Source of the DNA: Nitrospirales bacterium
Lineage (GTDB): Bacteria; Nitrospirota; Nitrospiria; Nitrospirales; UBA8639
Direction of reading: 5' to 3'
Assembly (NCBI GenBank): GCA_021603905.1
Contig: BQIU01000014.1
Span: 1 to 64,000, forward strand
DNA length: 64,000 nucleotides
Below are positions 19,025 to 28,447 of the stretch, piece by piece. How positions within the stretch are numbered: position 1 is the stretch's first letter; each line of letters starts with the position of its first letter. Position numbers and translations under genes: made by a program. The notes under the pieces are model-generated. The model was not told the origin of the DNA. It saw only the letters and a program-made list of their open reading frames with translations, and ran no database searches.

Positions 19025-21697
19025 TCAGGAGACCTTCTCCACAATCACCGACGTACATTTATAACATGGCACCTTCGTCTCGCCATCCACGGACACGGAC
19101 AAAAGCGTCCGAATGTCTTCATCAAAATGCTCGGGGAAAAACAGCACTCCCGTTGGCAGACGATCAAGCAATTTTACGGTGGTATCGACTTGACCTTGGG
19201 CATTCGAGACACGAACACGAGATCCACATTCAATTCCCAATCGCTCCGCATCCTCAGGATTCATGTTCAAGATTCCTTGGTCTTGAATTCGGAGTAGGCC
19301 TTTTGCGCGAGTCGAAAACTTTCCTGAATGAAAAAGTGACTGCCCAACGTTGAGGACAAACGTCGCCTTATCGATCCTGTCTGAAAGCTGATAACGCGTT
19401 GCGAGAGATTTGCGATACCCCTCTTGAAGGTAGTGCGTCATGGTCTCAGAGCTGGGTTCGGGAGGTGAGGGCGAGGGACCCAACGTTCGGGTTCCAGGAA
19501 TCACATTCCGCATTTCCTTGCCAACGGCTTTTACACCTTCATACTCTAAAGGATTGTCCATTAAAGCAGAGAGTGCGGAAAGAATTTCCCAATCCGGACG
19601 ACTGTCGCCCAGTGGATCGATCGCCTTTCTGACCGCTTGGGTGTGTCCCTCAGTATTGGTAAACGTGCCATCTTTTTCAGCATAAGAACAAGCTGGCAAC
19701 ACGACATCCGCCAGTTTGGCCGTTTCCGTCAAAAACAATTCTTGACACATAAGGAACTCAAGATTTTCCAAGGCGTCTTTTACGCCGCTTGTTGGAGGAA
19801 GTGAGGCAACAGGATTTTCCCCAATCACCATCATCGCTTTCAGCTGTCCGCTTTTGGCTCCATCCAGCATATCCATAAGCGACAAGCCCGCGTTCGCTGG
19901 CAGAGCACACCCCCACGTAGTTTCAAGAGTTTGCCGAGCATCTTCCGATGCCACATCAAGAGCGCCTGGCAGCCATTCAGCAATGGCTCCCATCTCGACC
20001 GACCCTTGATCATTATTTTCTTCAGCCAGCGGACCGAGTCCGCACCCTGGTCGACTCAACTTTCCCGTCAAGACGAGCAAGTCTAAGAGGTTTAACGTTA
20101 TGCCAAACCCACCCTGACTTCGGAGAACACCCTGGCCAACAAGAACCACCGCACGCTCAGCCTTAGAAAACGCCGTCGCCGCATCATTGAATCCGGAAGA
20201 CATAAGACCTGTTTGAGCCTCAATATCACTCCAGGAAATCGCACCAACACGTTCCTTGATATTCAGAACATAATCCTTGGCCTTCGCTGACAGGTCGGCA
20301 TCAACCAATTCTGCTTCAATCACTGCCTTGAGCAGACCAATCACTCCTGCACCAAACTGATCTGGCGAAACAGGTAAATGATGCGTCGACAACAAGGTAA
20401 TATTACTGATGGTCCCGATAGTCGGCCGTAAGGCTTCCAGGGTGATTAAATCTGTCCCACGTCGCTTAACCGCTTCTTTGACCTTGAGCGCTGTAATGGG
20501 ATTGGTCTCAGTGATGTTGGTTCCAACCAGGAGCACGGCATTGGCCGCAAGAATATCTTCATAACTGACTGTCCAGCTATGGGTCCCTTGAACCTGCCGC
20601 AGCGCATGAATACCATTCACATGTCCAAAGCGCGCACTACTATCCAGGTTATTCGTGCCGATCACCACCCGCATGAATTTTTGAAACAGATACAGATCTT
20701 CATTCGTACAGCGCGACGCGATCAGCCCACCTATGGAGTCAGGACCGCTCTCAGTTTTTATGCGCATCAACTGTTCAGCGACGACCTCCAGCGCCTCTTC
20801 CCACGTGACTTCAACGAACACCCCATCACGACGCACGAGCGGCGCCTTTAAACGATCTTCGTGAACGTTGGCATGATAACCGAAATATCCGCGAGAGCAG
20901 AGATCCCCGTTATTTCTCCCGGCACCGTGGGTTGAATTGACTTCAATGAGGTCGTCATTCTTCGCCTGAAACGTCATCTGACAACCATCCCCGCAATAGC
21001 CACAGATGGATTCCGTTCGTTTCAGCATCCAAGGCCGAAACTCATACATCGAGAGACGACTGGTGATAGCTCCAACCGGACAAATTTGGACACAGCCCCC
21101 ACAAAACTCGCAATCAAGTTCATGCACGCCAAAGGACTGAATTTTCGTCATAGTCCCTCGACCTGCAGGAGCCAACGCCCGCACATCCATAACTTGATCG
21201 CAATACCGCACACAACGCAGGCACTGCACACATCGATTCATTTGCGTCTCAATAACTGGACTAAAGTACTCTTTCTGAAACACCCGTTTGAGTTCGACAA
21301 ACTTTGTCCCTGATGCTGTATATTCATGAGAAAAATCTTGCAAGTCACAGCGCCCGCCTTGATCGCAGACCGGACAATCAAGAGGATGATTCGCCAAGAT
21401 AAAGTCGAGGACCGATTTTCTCGCCTGCTTCACCGTTGAAGAAGCCGATGAACGAACAACCATGCCGTCTGACACTGGAGTGCTACAGGACGTTTGAAGC
21501 CTCGGCATTTTCTCGATTTCAACCAAACACATTCGACAATTGGCATCAGGCGTAAGTTTCGGGTGATAGCAAAAGTGGGGAATCATCACGCCAACTTGGC
21601 GTGCGGCTTCAATGACCAGTGTGCCTTTCGGCACTGTGGTTGTGTGGTCATCAATCGTGACCGTCACCATGTCAGTTGCGGTTTGTTCACTCATCAC
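19025..21697 (-). CDS. nuoG: NADH-quinone oxidoreductase subunit G
   Basis: Large iron-sulfur subunit of the NADH module (890 aa). In order: a [2Fe-2S] N1b set C43, C54, C57, C71; the N5 set H104, C108, C111, C117; two [4Fe-4S] sets C155/158/161 with C165 and C195/198/201/205; then a molybdopterin-oxidoreductase-like domain that begins with C231-x2-C234-x3-C238-x27-C266. The last set matches the off-path cluster N7, which many lineages have lost. The C-terminal half is the inactive formate-dehydrogenase-like fold. It begins five bases after nuoF. Confidence 0.95.
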   Translation of the reverse strand: MMSEQTATDMVTVTIDDHTTTVPKGTLVIEAARQVGVMIPHFCYHPKLTPDANCRMCLVEIEKMPRLQTSCSTPVSDGMVVRSSASSTVKQARKSVLDFILANHPLDCPVCDQGGRCDLQDFSHEYTASGTKFVELKRVFQKEYFSPVIETQMNRCVQCLRCVRYCDQVMDVRALAPAGRGTMTKIQSFGVHELDCEFCGGCVQICPVGAITSRLSMYEFRPWMLKRTESICGYCGDGCQMTFQAKNDDLIEVNSTHGAGRNNGDLCSRGYFGYHANVHEDRLKAPLVRRDGVFVEVTWEEALEVVAEQLMRIKTESGPDSIGGLIASRCTNEDLYLFQKFMRVVIGTNNLDSSARFGHVNGIHALRQVQGTHSWTVSYEDILAANAVLLVGTNITETNPITALKVKEAVKRRGTDLITLEALRPTIGTISNITLLSTHHLPVSPDQFGAGVIGLLKAVIEAELVDADLSAKAKDYVLNIKERVGAISWSDIEAQTGLMSSGFNDAATAFSKAERAVVLVGQGVLRSQGGFGITLNLLDLLVLTGKLSRPGCGLGPLAEENNDQGSVEMGAIAEWLPGALDVASEDARQTLETTWGCALPANAGLSLMDMLDGAKSGQLKAMMVIGENPVASLPPTSGVKDALENLEFLMCQELFLTETAKLADVVLPACSYAEKDGTFTNTEGHTQAVRKAIDPLGDSRPDWEILSALSALMDNPLEYEGVKAVGKEMRNVIPGTRTLGPSPSPPEPSSETMTHYLQEGYRKSLATRYQLSDRIDKATFVLNVGQSLFHSGKFSTRAKGLLRIQDQGILNMNPEDAERLGIECGSRVRVSNAQGQVDTTVKLLDRLPTGVLFFPEHFDEDIRTLLSVSVDGETKVPCYKCTSVIVEKVS

Positions 21698-21702
21698 ATG
21701 CC

Positions 21703-23016
21703 CTACACTTGACTCAACACTGGAATTTCCTGTTTCCTGTTTGGGCGAGACGCCTCGGCTTCTCGAATCAATTCCTCATACTCCGATCGCCAATGCCGCA
21801 TTGTGCTCACAATGGGGGAAACTTCAGCTTCTCCAAACGCACAGACCGTCCGTCCTTCGATGCTTTTGCAAAGATCCAGCAAGAGGTCGAGATCAGACAT
21901 CCGACCTTCTCGACGCCAAATCCGTTGCATGGTTTGCACAAGCCAGGAACTCCCCTCTCGACATGGCGTACATTTCCCACAGGACTCGTGATAGAAAAAC
22001 TCCATTAAACGAAGGGCCGCCCACACCATACTGGTCCCTTCCTCCATCACCGTTATCCCCCCAGACCCGAGCATCGATCCAGCCTTGGCCACCGACTCAA
22101 AATCCATTTTCACGTCTAAGTGTTCTGGAGTCAGAAATGGTGCTGATGCACCACCAGGTATAAACGCTTTGAGCGGTGTGTCCGAACGCATCCCTCCACC
22201 GATCTCATAAATCATTTCACGAAACGTCACGCCCATGGGCACTTCATAATTGCCGGGACGTTTGATGTGCCCGCTCAGACAGAAAATTCTGGTTCCTGAA
22301 CCCTTAGGCGGTTCACCGATCGCCGCAAACCACTCAGCTCCGCGATTCAAGATGTGAGGAATATTCGCCAGAGTTTCGACATTATTCACGACCGTTGGTT
22401 TTTGATAGAGGCCATGTGTCGCTGGAAAAGGTGGCTTGAATCGTGGCTTTCCACGCTTCCCTTCCAAGGATTCAAGCAAAGCCGTTTCCTCTCCACAAAT
22501 ATATGCACCCGCGCCTCGATGGACATAGATATTGACAATCTTTCCAGTACCCAACACATCGCCACCAAGATAGCCCTCTTGCTTCGCTTCTTCAATCGCG
22601 CGCTCCAAGATCTGAGCCCCGAGCCAAAATTCACCCCGAATATAGATGTAGGCCGTCTCTGCGCCAATCGTATAACACGTAATGGCCATGCCTTCTAGCA
22701 CTTGGTGCGGATCACGCTCCATGAGCTGGCGATCTTTAAAGGTCCCGGGTTCACTTTCATCAGCATTACAACATAAGAACTTTGGTCCGGGATGGTCTTT
22801 CGGAATAAAACTCCATTTCACGCCTGTCGGAAAACCGGCGCCACCGCGTCCCCGAAGACCGGACTGTTTGACGGTTTCAATAATGTCGTCAGGGGCCACT
22901 CCACCAAACACTTTTCGCAAGGCTTGGTACCCACCATATTGCTCATACTCCTTTAAAGAGCCGGCATATCCCGGTTGCTCCATATTTTTGAACAGAATTT
23001 TTTCGTATTGCGCCAT
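21703..23016 (-). CDS. nuoF: NADH-quinone oxidoreductase subunit F
   Basis: The NADH- and FMN-binding subunit with cluster N3 (437 aa from the ATG at 23016). The NADH-binding loop RGRGGAGFPTGVKW lies at about residues 55-68, and the [4Fe-4S] ligands are in ESCGKCTPCREG plus a later Cys in GRTVCAFGE. The frame is open 12 codons further upstream, but GGCGGAG about ten bases before 23016 supports that start. It sits between nuoE and nuoG, completing the NADH-oxidising module. Confidence 0.96.
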   Translation of the reverse strand: MAQYEKILFKNMEQPGYAGSLKEYEQYGGYQALRKVFGGVAPDDIIETVKQSGLRGRGGAGFPTGVKWSFIPKDHPGPKFLCCNADESEPGTFKDRQLMERDPHQVLEGMAITCYTIGAETAYIYIRGEFWLGAQILERAIEEAKQEGYLGGDVLGTGKIVNIYVHRGAGAYICGEETALLESLEGKRGKPRFKPPFPATHGLYQKPTVVNNVETLANIPHILNRGAEWFAAIGEPPKGSGTRIFCLSGHIKRPGNYEVPMGVTFREMIYEIGGGMRSDTPLKAFIPGGASAPFLTPEHLDVKMDFESVAKAGSMLGSGGITVMEEGTSMVWAALRLMEFFYHESCGKCTPCREGSSWLVQTMQRIWRREGRMSDLDLLLDLCKSIEGRTVCAFGEAEVSPIVSTMRHWRSEYEELIREAEASRPNRKQEIPVLSQV

Positions 23017-23132
23017 ACGTATCAGGCTCCGCCTATTAAGACATAAGGCCAAAATGTAAGAGGGGAAATGTTCATAACTAAAGACAGGACATCCTCATGA
23101 CATTTTTATTTTAAATTTTGCACTTTGATTTT

Positions 23133-23654
23133 TCACTTTGCCATTTCTGGAAACATAAACGGACCACTCTTCTTCGAAGAAGCCCCCTTCTGCTTCAACT
23201 CATCAAGAACTTGTCCAACCTTTTCCTCAGTCAAACGTTCATAATAATCATCGTTCACCTGCATCATGGGACCCGTGCCACATGACCCTAAGCATTCTAC
23301 GACACTCAGCGTAAAATTTTTATCTGACGAAGTTTGTCCAGGAGCGATGCCGACTTTTTTATGAATCCATTCTACGACATTATCAGAACCCACTAACGCA
23401 CACATCAAAGACCGGCAAACCTGTATATGAAACTTTCCAATCGGCTTGAGGTTGTACATCGAATAAAACGTCACCGTTTCATATACCTGAGAAGGGGTCA
23501 GATCTAAGAGCTTGGCAATTTCTTTCATGGACGGCTCACTCACATACCCCTCTTCACGCTGCGCGATATACAACAACGGTAACAATGCCGAACGCTTCAC
23601 CGGGTAGCGCGATAAAAGATCATCGACTTCGTTTTTAAGTTTGTCAAAAATCAT
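23133..23654 (-). CDS. nuoE: NADH-quinone oxidoreductase subunit E
   Basis: Thioredoxin-fold subunit with the off-path [2Fe-2S] cluster N1a. Counted from an in-frame TTG at 23660, the ligands are C82 and C87 (CRSLMC) and C123 and C127 (CLGSC). I chose the ATG at 23654, two codons later, because the codon at 23660 is a TTG. Length (about 173 aa) is normal. The N-terminal helical domain has the typical ALLPLLYIAQREEGYVS segment. Spacing to nuoCD is about 100 bases and to nuoF about 116. Confidence 0.94.
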   Translation of the reverse strand: MIFDKLKNEVDDLLSRYPVKRSALLPLLYIAQREEGYVSEPSMKEIAKLLDLTPSQVYETVTFYSMYNLKPIGKFHIQVCRSLMCALVGSDNVVEWIHKKVGIAPGQTSSDKNFTLSVVECLGSCGTGPMMQVNDDYYERLTEEKVGQVLDELKQKGASSKKSGPFMFPEMAK

Positions 23655-23755
23655 GGTCAAATCAATGAAAAGTTGAAAATATAAAATTGAAGAAATGTGC
23701 TCCGAACTTCACAGTAATTTTGCACTTTGCTATTTACATTTTGCATAGCATTTTC

Positions 23756-25507
23756 CTATCGATCACACTCCCCCATCACAATGTCATATGTCCCAAAAAT
23801 TGTAATAATATCTGAAATCAGGTATCCACGTGCCATATGATCAAATGCTCCCATATGCACAAACGAAGGCGACCGGATTTTCATACGATACGGCCTTGGA
23901 CTTCCATCACTAATGAGGAAAAATCCCAGTTCACCCTTCGGCACCTCGGTTGCACAATAGGTTTCACCTTTCGGTGGCTTAAACCCCTGCGTAAAGATAA
24001 TAAAATGATGAATCAGACTTTGCATATCCCGCATGACATCAGGTTTAGGAGGCGGGATCACTTTTGAATTTTCAGCAATAATCGGCCCTTCCGGAAGCTG
24101 TTCCAAACATTGCTCGATAATGCGCGCACTTTGTCGCATTTCTTCAACGCGAATCCAGTACCGATCATAGGTATCGCCATCTTTCCCGACCGGCACTTCC
24201 CAGTCAACTCGATCGTAGACGCCATAGGGTTCTAACTTTCGGATATCATAGGCCACGCCCGACCCGCGAAGACTAGGACCAGTCAAACCAAAATTAATGG
24301 CATCTTCAGCTGAAATCACAGCAACGCCCTTCGTTCGGGCTACCCAGATTCGATTTGACCTCAAGAGCGTATCGTATTCATCAATGTGCGCAGAAAAGGT
24401 TTTCAAAAATTCTTTGAGTTCTGCAAGAATTTCCGGTGTGAGGTCGCTATCGACTCCGCCAAAACGGAAATAATTCAACGTCAGGCGAGCTCCACATAAC
24501 TTCTCAAACATATCCAGTAAGACTTCACGCTCTCGGAACGTGAAAAAGAACACCGTCATCGCCCCGATATCCAGGGCCTGAGTTCCCAGCCAAAACAAAT
24601 GACCGATAATTCTCTGCATTTCCGCGACGATCGTCCGAACGTATTCTGCTCGCTCTGGAATCGTGATGCCCACTAATTTTTCCACGGCACGAACGTACGC
24701 GTAATTATTGGTCATGGCACAAACATAGTCCAACCGATCAGTGTGGGGGAGGATCTGCATGTAATGAAGCCCCTCAGCGAGTTTTTCCACCCCACGGTGC
24801 AAATACCCAAGATCCGGTACGGCCTTTGTGACACGCTCACCATCGAGTTCTAACACGACTCGCAGGACACCATGCGTACTTGGATGCTGAGGACCCATGT
24901 TCAATAACATCTCGGTCGTCCGCTTAGAATCTTCCGGCGAATCCCCTGCCATGAATTGATGACGCTGATCAGACGGAATCTCCTCTTCCGACCAGACCGT
25001 CTCAGGTTCGTCCAACCTGGGAATAAAGTCCATTTGACTTCGCCACCCTCTGCCTTCTGCTGGAAAATCCTTTCGCAAAGGGAAACCCTCATCATAATCC
25101 TCGGGCATCAAAATCCGGCGAAGATCGGGATGTCCGGAAAAATGAATCCCCATGAGATCATAGACTTCTCGTTCCAGAAAATTTGCCCCAGCCCAGATAT
25201 CACTGATCGTCGCAAGACTCGGATCTTCCTCAGGCACCCGAACCTTCACACGTATTCTGATCCCATGCGGCAACGAGAGAAAGTGATAAATCACCTCAAA
25301 CCGTTCAAGAGCGTCAGGGTAATCCGCGGAACAGATATCCGTCATATGATCAAATGCCATCGCGGGGTTATCGTGAAGAAACCTGGCGACTTCCCCCCAC
25401 CCACCACGTGCGACCTGGGCAGACAGCTCGTGACGCTGCGTATCCTCATTCACCGATTGCACAATCGATGGAAACTGTTGCTGTAAGGTTTCAAGAACTA
25501 CATGCAT
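23756..25507 (-). CDS. nuoCD: fused NADH-quinone oxidoreductase subunits C and D
   Basis: A single 583-aa chain: a NuoC (30-kDa-like) domain at about residues 1-165, with its signature ERExxDLMGIxFxGHPDLR, then a NuoD (49-kDa-like) domain to the end. The quinone-site loop is GPQHPSTHG (H208, H212), and R238 in YLHRGVEKL is the equivalent of bovine NDUFS2 Arg85, the residue dimethylated by NDUFAF7. A MidA/NDUFAF7-type gene lies just upstream of nuoA. Fused nuoCD is known from other bacteria; I see no frameshift at the junction. Confidence 0.96.
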   Translation of the reverse strand: MHVVLETLQQQFPSIVQSVNEDTQRHELSAQVARGGWGEVARFLHDNPAMAFDHMTDICSADYPDALERFEVIYHFLSLPHGIRIRVKVRVPEEDPSLATISDIWAGANFLEREVYDLMGIHFSGHPDLRRILMPEDYDEGFPLRKDFPAEGRGWRSQMDFIPRLDEPETVWSEEEIPSDQRHQFMAGDSPEDSKRTTEMLLNMGPQHPSTHGVLRVVLELDGERVTKAVPDLGYLHRGVEKLAEGLHYMQILPHTDRLDYVCAMTNNYAYVRAVEKLVGITIPERAEYVRTIVAEMQRIIGHLFWLGTQALDIGAMTVFFFTFREREVLLDMFEKLCGARLTLNYFRFGGVDSDLTPEILAELKEFLKTFSAHIDEYDTLLRSNRIWVARTKGVAVISAEDAINFGLTGPSLRGSGVAYDIRKLEPYGVYDRVDWEVPVGKDGDTYDRYWIRVEEMRQSARIIEQCLEQLPEGPIIAENSKVIPPPKPDVMRDMQSLIHHFIIFTQGFKPPKGETYCATEVPKGELGFFLISDGSPRPYRMKIRSPSFVHMGAFDHMARGYLISDIITIFGTYDIVMGECDR

Positions 25508-25599
25508 GGTTATTCAACCGCAGACATAATACTTCTGGGTACGATCCCAACCCTCTCGTAACATGAAGACGGTGGCAATCGACATAATTGGCGATCCAC

Positions 25600-26079
25600 C
25601 TATTTAACGAACACCTTCTCTCGCTGAATTTTTTCTTGTAGCTTAATCAGGCCATCTAGGAGGGCTTCCGGACGTGGAGGACAACCAGCGATGTAGACAT
25701 CAACGGGGACAATCTGGTCAACACCTTGCACAACACTGTAGCTGTTATAATGATTACCAGACGTCGCACAGGACCCCATCGAAATGACGTAACGAGGCTC
25801 GGCCATTTGATCATAAATACGACGAATGACGGGCGCCATCTTTCGACAGACGGTGCCGGCCACAATCATCAAATCCGATTGCCGCGGGGAGGCCCGGAAC
25901 ACTCCAGCTCCAAATCGATCAATGTCATAACGAGATGAAACCGACGCAATCATTTCAATGGCACAGCAGGCTAACCCAAACGTCATCGGCCAGAGCGCAG
26001 ACTTGCGAGCCCAGCTAATGAAATAATCGAGTTGCGTGGTCACGATATTCGGTTCAAGTTGTCGTTCGAGAAAACTCAT
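25600..26079 (-). CDS. nuoB: NADH-quinone oxidoreductase subunit B
   Basis: Subunit carrying the terminal [4Fe-4S] cluster N2, which reduces quinone. The four ligands are present: the tandem cysteines C39-C40 (GLACCAIEM), C104 (MGSCATSG) and C134 ([10 protein letters not shown]). Numbering here counts a TTG just ahead of the ATG at 26079; I take the ATG, with GGAG four bases upstream, as the true start. Length is about 159 aa, as expected. Confidence 0.96.
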   Translation of the reverse strand: MSFLERQLEPNIVTTQLDYFISWARKSALWPMTFGLACCAIEMIASVSSRYDIDRFGAGVFRASPRQSDLMIVAGTVCRKMAPVIRRIYDQMAEPRYVISMGSCATSGNHYNSYSVVQGVDQIVPVDVYIAGCPPRPEALLDGLIKLQEKIQREKVFVK

Positions 26080-26213
26080 CAAGCTCCATCCGACCGAGCA
26101 TGGCTACCGACCACCCAGTCACTCTCACTATGGTTAATATCCTAACCAGTTTATACCCTGATTAGGGATCTCGCGTTAGCGGGCTATTTTATCTGGTCAC
26201 ACCCCTTTTTGGC

Positions 26214-26236
26214 TAGGCCTAATGGCCTATTTTTTA
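26214..26236. terminator. strong hairpin plus T-run between nuoA and nuoB
   Basis: A perfect stem TAGGCC-TAAT-GGCCTA at 26214-26229 is followed on the plus strand by TTTTTTA (26230-26236). In plus-strand orientation it has the form of a rho-independent terminator. It sits at the 3' end of nuoA, which is on the minus strand; read in that direction the A-run comes first and no U-run follows. It may therefore block antisense transcription or shape the nuoA-nuoB mRNA, but not end it. Confidence 0.5.
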
Positions 26237-26605
26237 TTCCCAGTCCAATGCTCCTTTTTTCCAGACATACCAAAAGCCAACTACAAGAATGGCGATAAAG
26301 AGACCCATTTCAATGAGCCCCAGCAAACCAAGATCTTTGAATGCCACAGCCCAAGGAAACAAAAAGATAATTTCAATATCAAAGATGACAAACAGCATGG
26401 CAATAATATAGTAACGCATCGGAAACTGGATGCGGGCATCCATAAACAACGGACTTCCACTTTCATACGGAAGTAATTTCGCACGGTAGGGACGACTGGG
26501 ACGTAAGGCAATACCGACGAGGAGTGACACCAACCCAAAGGCTGTCCCGATAACCACAAATATGACGATAGGGATATAATTGAATGGAACCGTTTCACCA
26601 CCCAT
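26234..26605 (-). CDS. nuoA: NADH-quinone oxidoreductase subunit A
   Basis: Three-helix membrane subunit (123 aa). The loop between helices 1 and 2 that lies at the quinone chamber has the family pattern KLLPYESGSPLF, and helix 2/3 has FVIFDIEIIFLFPWAVAF. GAGAGGT about five bases before the ATG supports the start. First nuo gene of the block; it follows the MidA-family gene after 135 bases and is separated from nuoB by about 154 bases that contain two hairpins. Confidence 0.95.
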   Translation of the reverse strand: MGGETVPFNYIPIVIFVVIGTAFGLVSLLVGIALRPSRPYRAKLLPYESGSPLFMDARIQFPMRYYIIAMLFVIFDIEIIFLFPWAVAFKDLGLLGLIEMGLFIAILVVGFWYVWKKGALDWE

Positions 26606-26740
26606 ACATTACCTCTCGTGAATCCTTCGATCTTGTCGGCACAGTTTGCATAGTCATGACAATCATCAACAATACTGACATCTTTCTTTGTATCTTGTCG
26701 TTCGTTGCTCGGATCTCGTAAAAAGAAGAATGAATTCGGC

Positions 26741-27967
26741 TTAGTGTTCTGAGCCGATATCAAGCAAAGCTTCTTCAAAGAAGGGCCGAAATTTGAGACC
26801 TGCTAACGTCGGAGACTCAATCGCTTTGTGTTGTACCAAAAATTTAAAGGTTTGTCCCATACTCTGTGGTCGCAAAAACTGAATGGCTGACTGCATTTCC
26901 TCTGATTCAGGATCGACATCGGCCAGCATTTCATCAGCTCCAAGTCCAAGAAGAAAATTCATCAGGTTGGTAAAACCGGTCACTGACAACCCAACTTGCT
27001 TTCCCTTCCTCGCCAGCGCCGAAAAATTCACATGTGCCGTGATATCCTGTTCTCCAACTCGAACGAACGGATTCGAGGAAGCGGTATGCTTGTGATAACA
27101 CAACAAGGTTCCATCTTTCCGGGACATATCGTAATAATCCGAAGCCGTATGTCCATAGTCGATCGTGAGCACAAAGCCGCGCTGGAGCACACGAGCGACT
27201 TCTTCTATCCAATTCAGCGACTCCAAATGAGCCTCTGTGCTGTAACCATCTGGCCACTTCTGACTTAAGCCATCGGTATATGATTCAAGATAGTCTCGAA
27301 CGTCTGACGTTGAAAGCTCCCCTATGTGTTCGCACAATGCCCCTCCCTGATAATCAACAAAGACTTCATGAATCCTATGATCCGATACTCGGACGCGGTG
27401 AACGGGCAAGGCATCGACTAACTCATTGCAGAAAATCACACCATGGACCGAGTGCTGATCCAGTGCTGATAATGAGGTGCGCCATTCAATAGACCACCCA
27501 TTTTCCACAAATTCGGCAAGATGATGCGCTTGCGTTTTTTGCATCATTGGACTTCGTTCAATCAAGACGTAGGTCAACCTCGCGGATAAGTCAGCATCCT
27601 CATCGATGCAGGCACGTAACACATCACGTGCAAGCAGCCCTTTTCCTGGCCCCACTTCCACGACCGACAATTGAGGGGGGCGCCCCAGTAGATCATCCAT
27701 TTCACGAATTTGTTTTATTAAACATTTCGCCAGCAACGGATGAACATCGGATGATGTATAAAAATCTCCAGACCATCCAATGCGTGAATTTTGCGTTGAC
27801 TCCTTAGAGGCTTGCGTCCCGCTGGTCATATAATACCCTTCGTCTGGATCATAGAGGACTAACTCCATAAAACGCGCGAAGGTTATTGGACCGAGCCGTG
27901 CAATCTCGTCAATGATTCGTTGGGAAAGTACAGTGTGGCTGACCTCTGTTGAATTCGAGAGTGACAC
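26741..27967 (-). CDS. MidA/NDUFAF7-family SAM-dependent methyltransferase
   Basis: A 408-aa class I methyltransferase of the MidA (DUF185) family. The N-terminus has the family pattern GPITFARFMELVLYDPDEGYY (residues 26-46) and GDFYTSSDVHPLLA (68-81). The SAM-binding motif I is VVEVGPGKG (102-110). In mitochondria the homologue NDUFAF7 dimethylates an arginine of the 49-kDa complex I subunit and is needed for assembly. Here the gene lies directly upstream of a full nuo operon, which suggests the same job (inference). The start is GTG at 27967 with AGGA seven bases upstream. Confidence 0.87.
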   Translation of the reverse strand: MSLSNSTEVSHTVLSQRIIDEIARLGPITFARFMELVLYDPDEGYYMTSGTQASKESTQNSRIGWSGDFYTSSDVHPLLAKCLIKQIREMDDLLGRPPQLSVVEVGPGKGLLARDVLRACIDEDADLSARLTYVLIERSPMMQKTQAHHLAEFVENGWSIEWRTSLSALDQHSVHGVIFCNELVDALPVHRVRVSDHRIHEVFVDYQGGALCEHIGELSTSDVRDYLESYTDGLSQKWPDGYSTEAHLESLNWIEEVARVLQRGFVLTIDYGHTASDYYDMSRKDGTLLCYHKHTASSNPFVRVGEQDITAHVNFSALARKGKQVGLSVTGFTNLMNFLLGLGADEMLADVDPESEEMQSAIQFLRPQSMGQTFKFLVQHKAIESPTLAGLKFRPFFEEALLDIGSEH

Positions 27968-28447
27968 AGAATGTTCCTAACATACGAAAACTCGCTAGAA
28001 AATAACCTCGTACGATACGGGGCCAAGGATGAGCAAGTCAAGCAAAGAGCATGAGGGCACACCAAGAGAAACGATAACTCATTATTCACCGAGAATCACA
28101 AACGCGAAGACCGCAACCCCTGAAACTCAAACGTGAGAATGGACACGGCGACACACCCACATGACACAACCTGGGATTCCGATTTTTCGAGAAAAGTTCG
28201 GGACAAGTTAGAAGACTCGAATAGAGAAAGAAGAGCGGCAGACAATATGGTAAGCAGAATAGTCTGTCATCTGAAAAAATTAGGGCAGAACGTGGTAAGT
28301 AACACTCTGTGCATGTACATCATACAGAGCTTTTCTGACGGCACATGACGCACATTCATCATTTCGTGTGAGTACAATGAAGCTTCACGCAATTTTTCAC
28401 CAAGCACCTGGGATGTCATGTACTTGGAGCAACGTCGCACGCTCGAT
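27968..28447. other. 480-bp region without a recognisable gene
   Basis: Between the methyltransferase gene and the PIN toxin gene. No frame here shows coding character or similarity I can name, and no terminator-like hairpin with a T-run is evident. It presumably holds the promoter of the MidA-nuo block near 27968-28050, but I could not pick out convincing promoter boxes. Confidence 0.35.
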
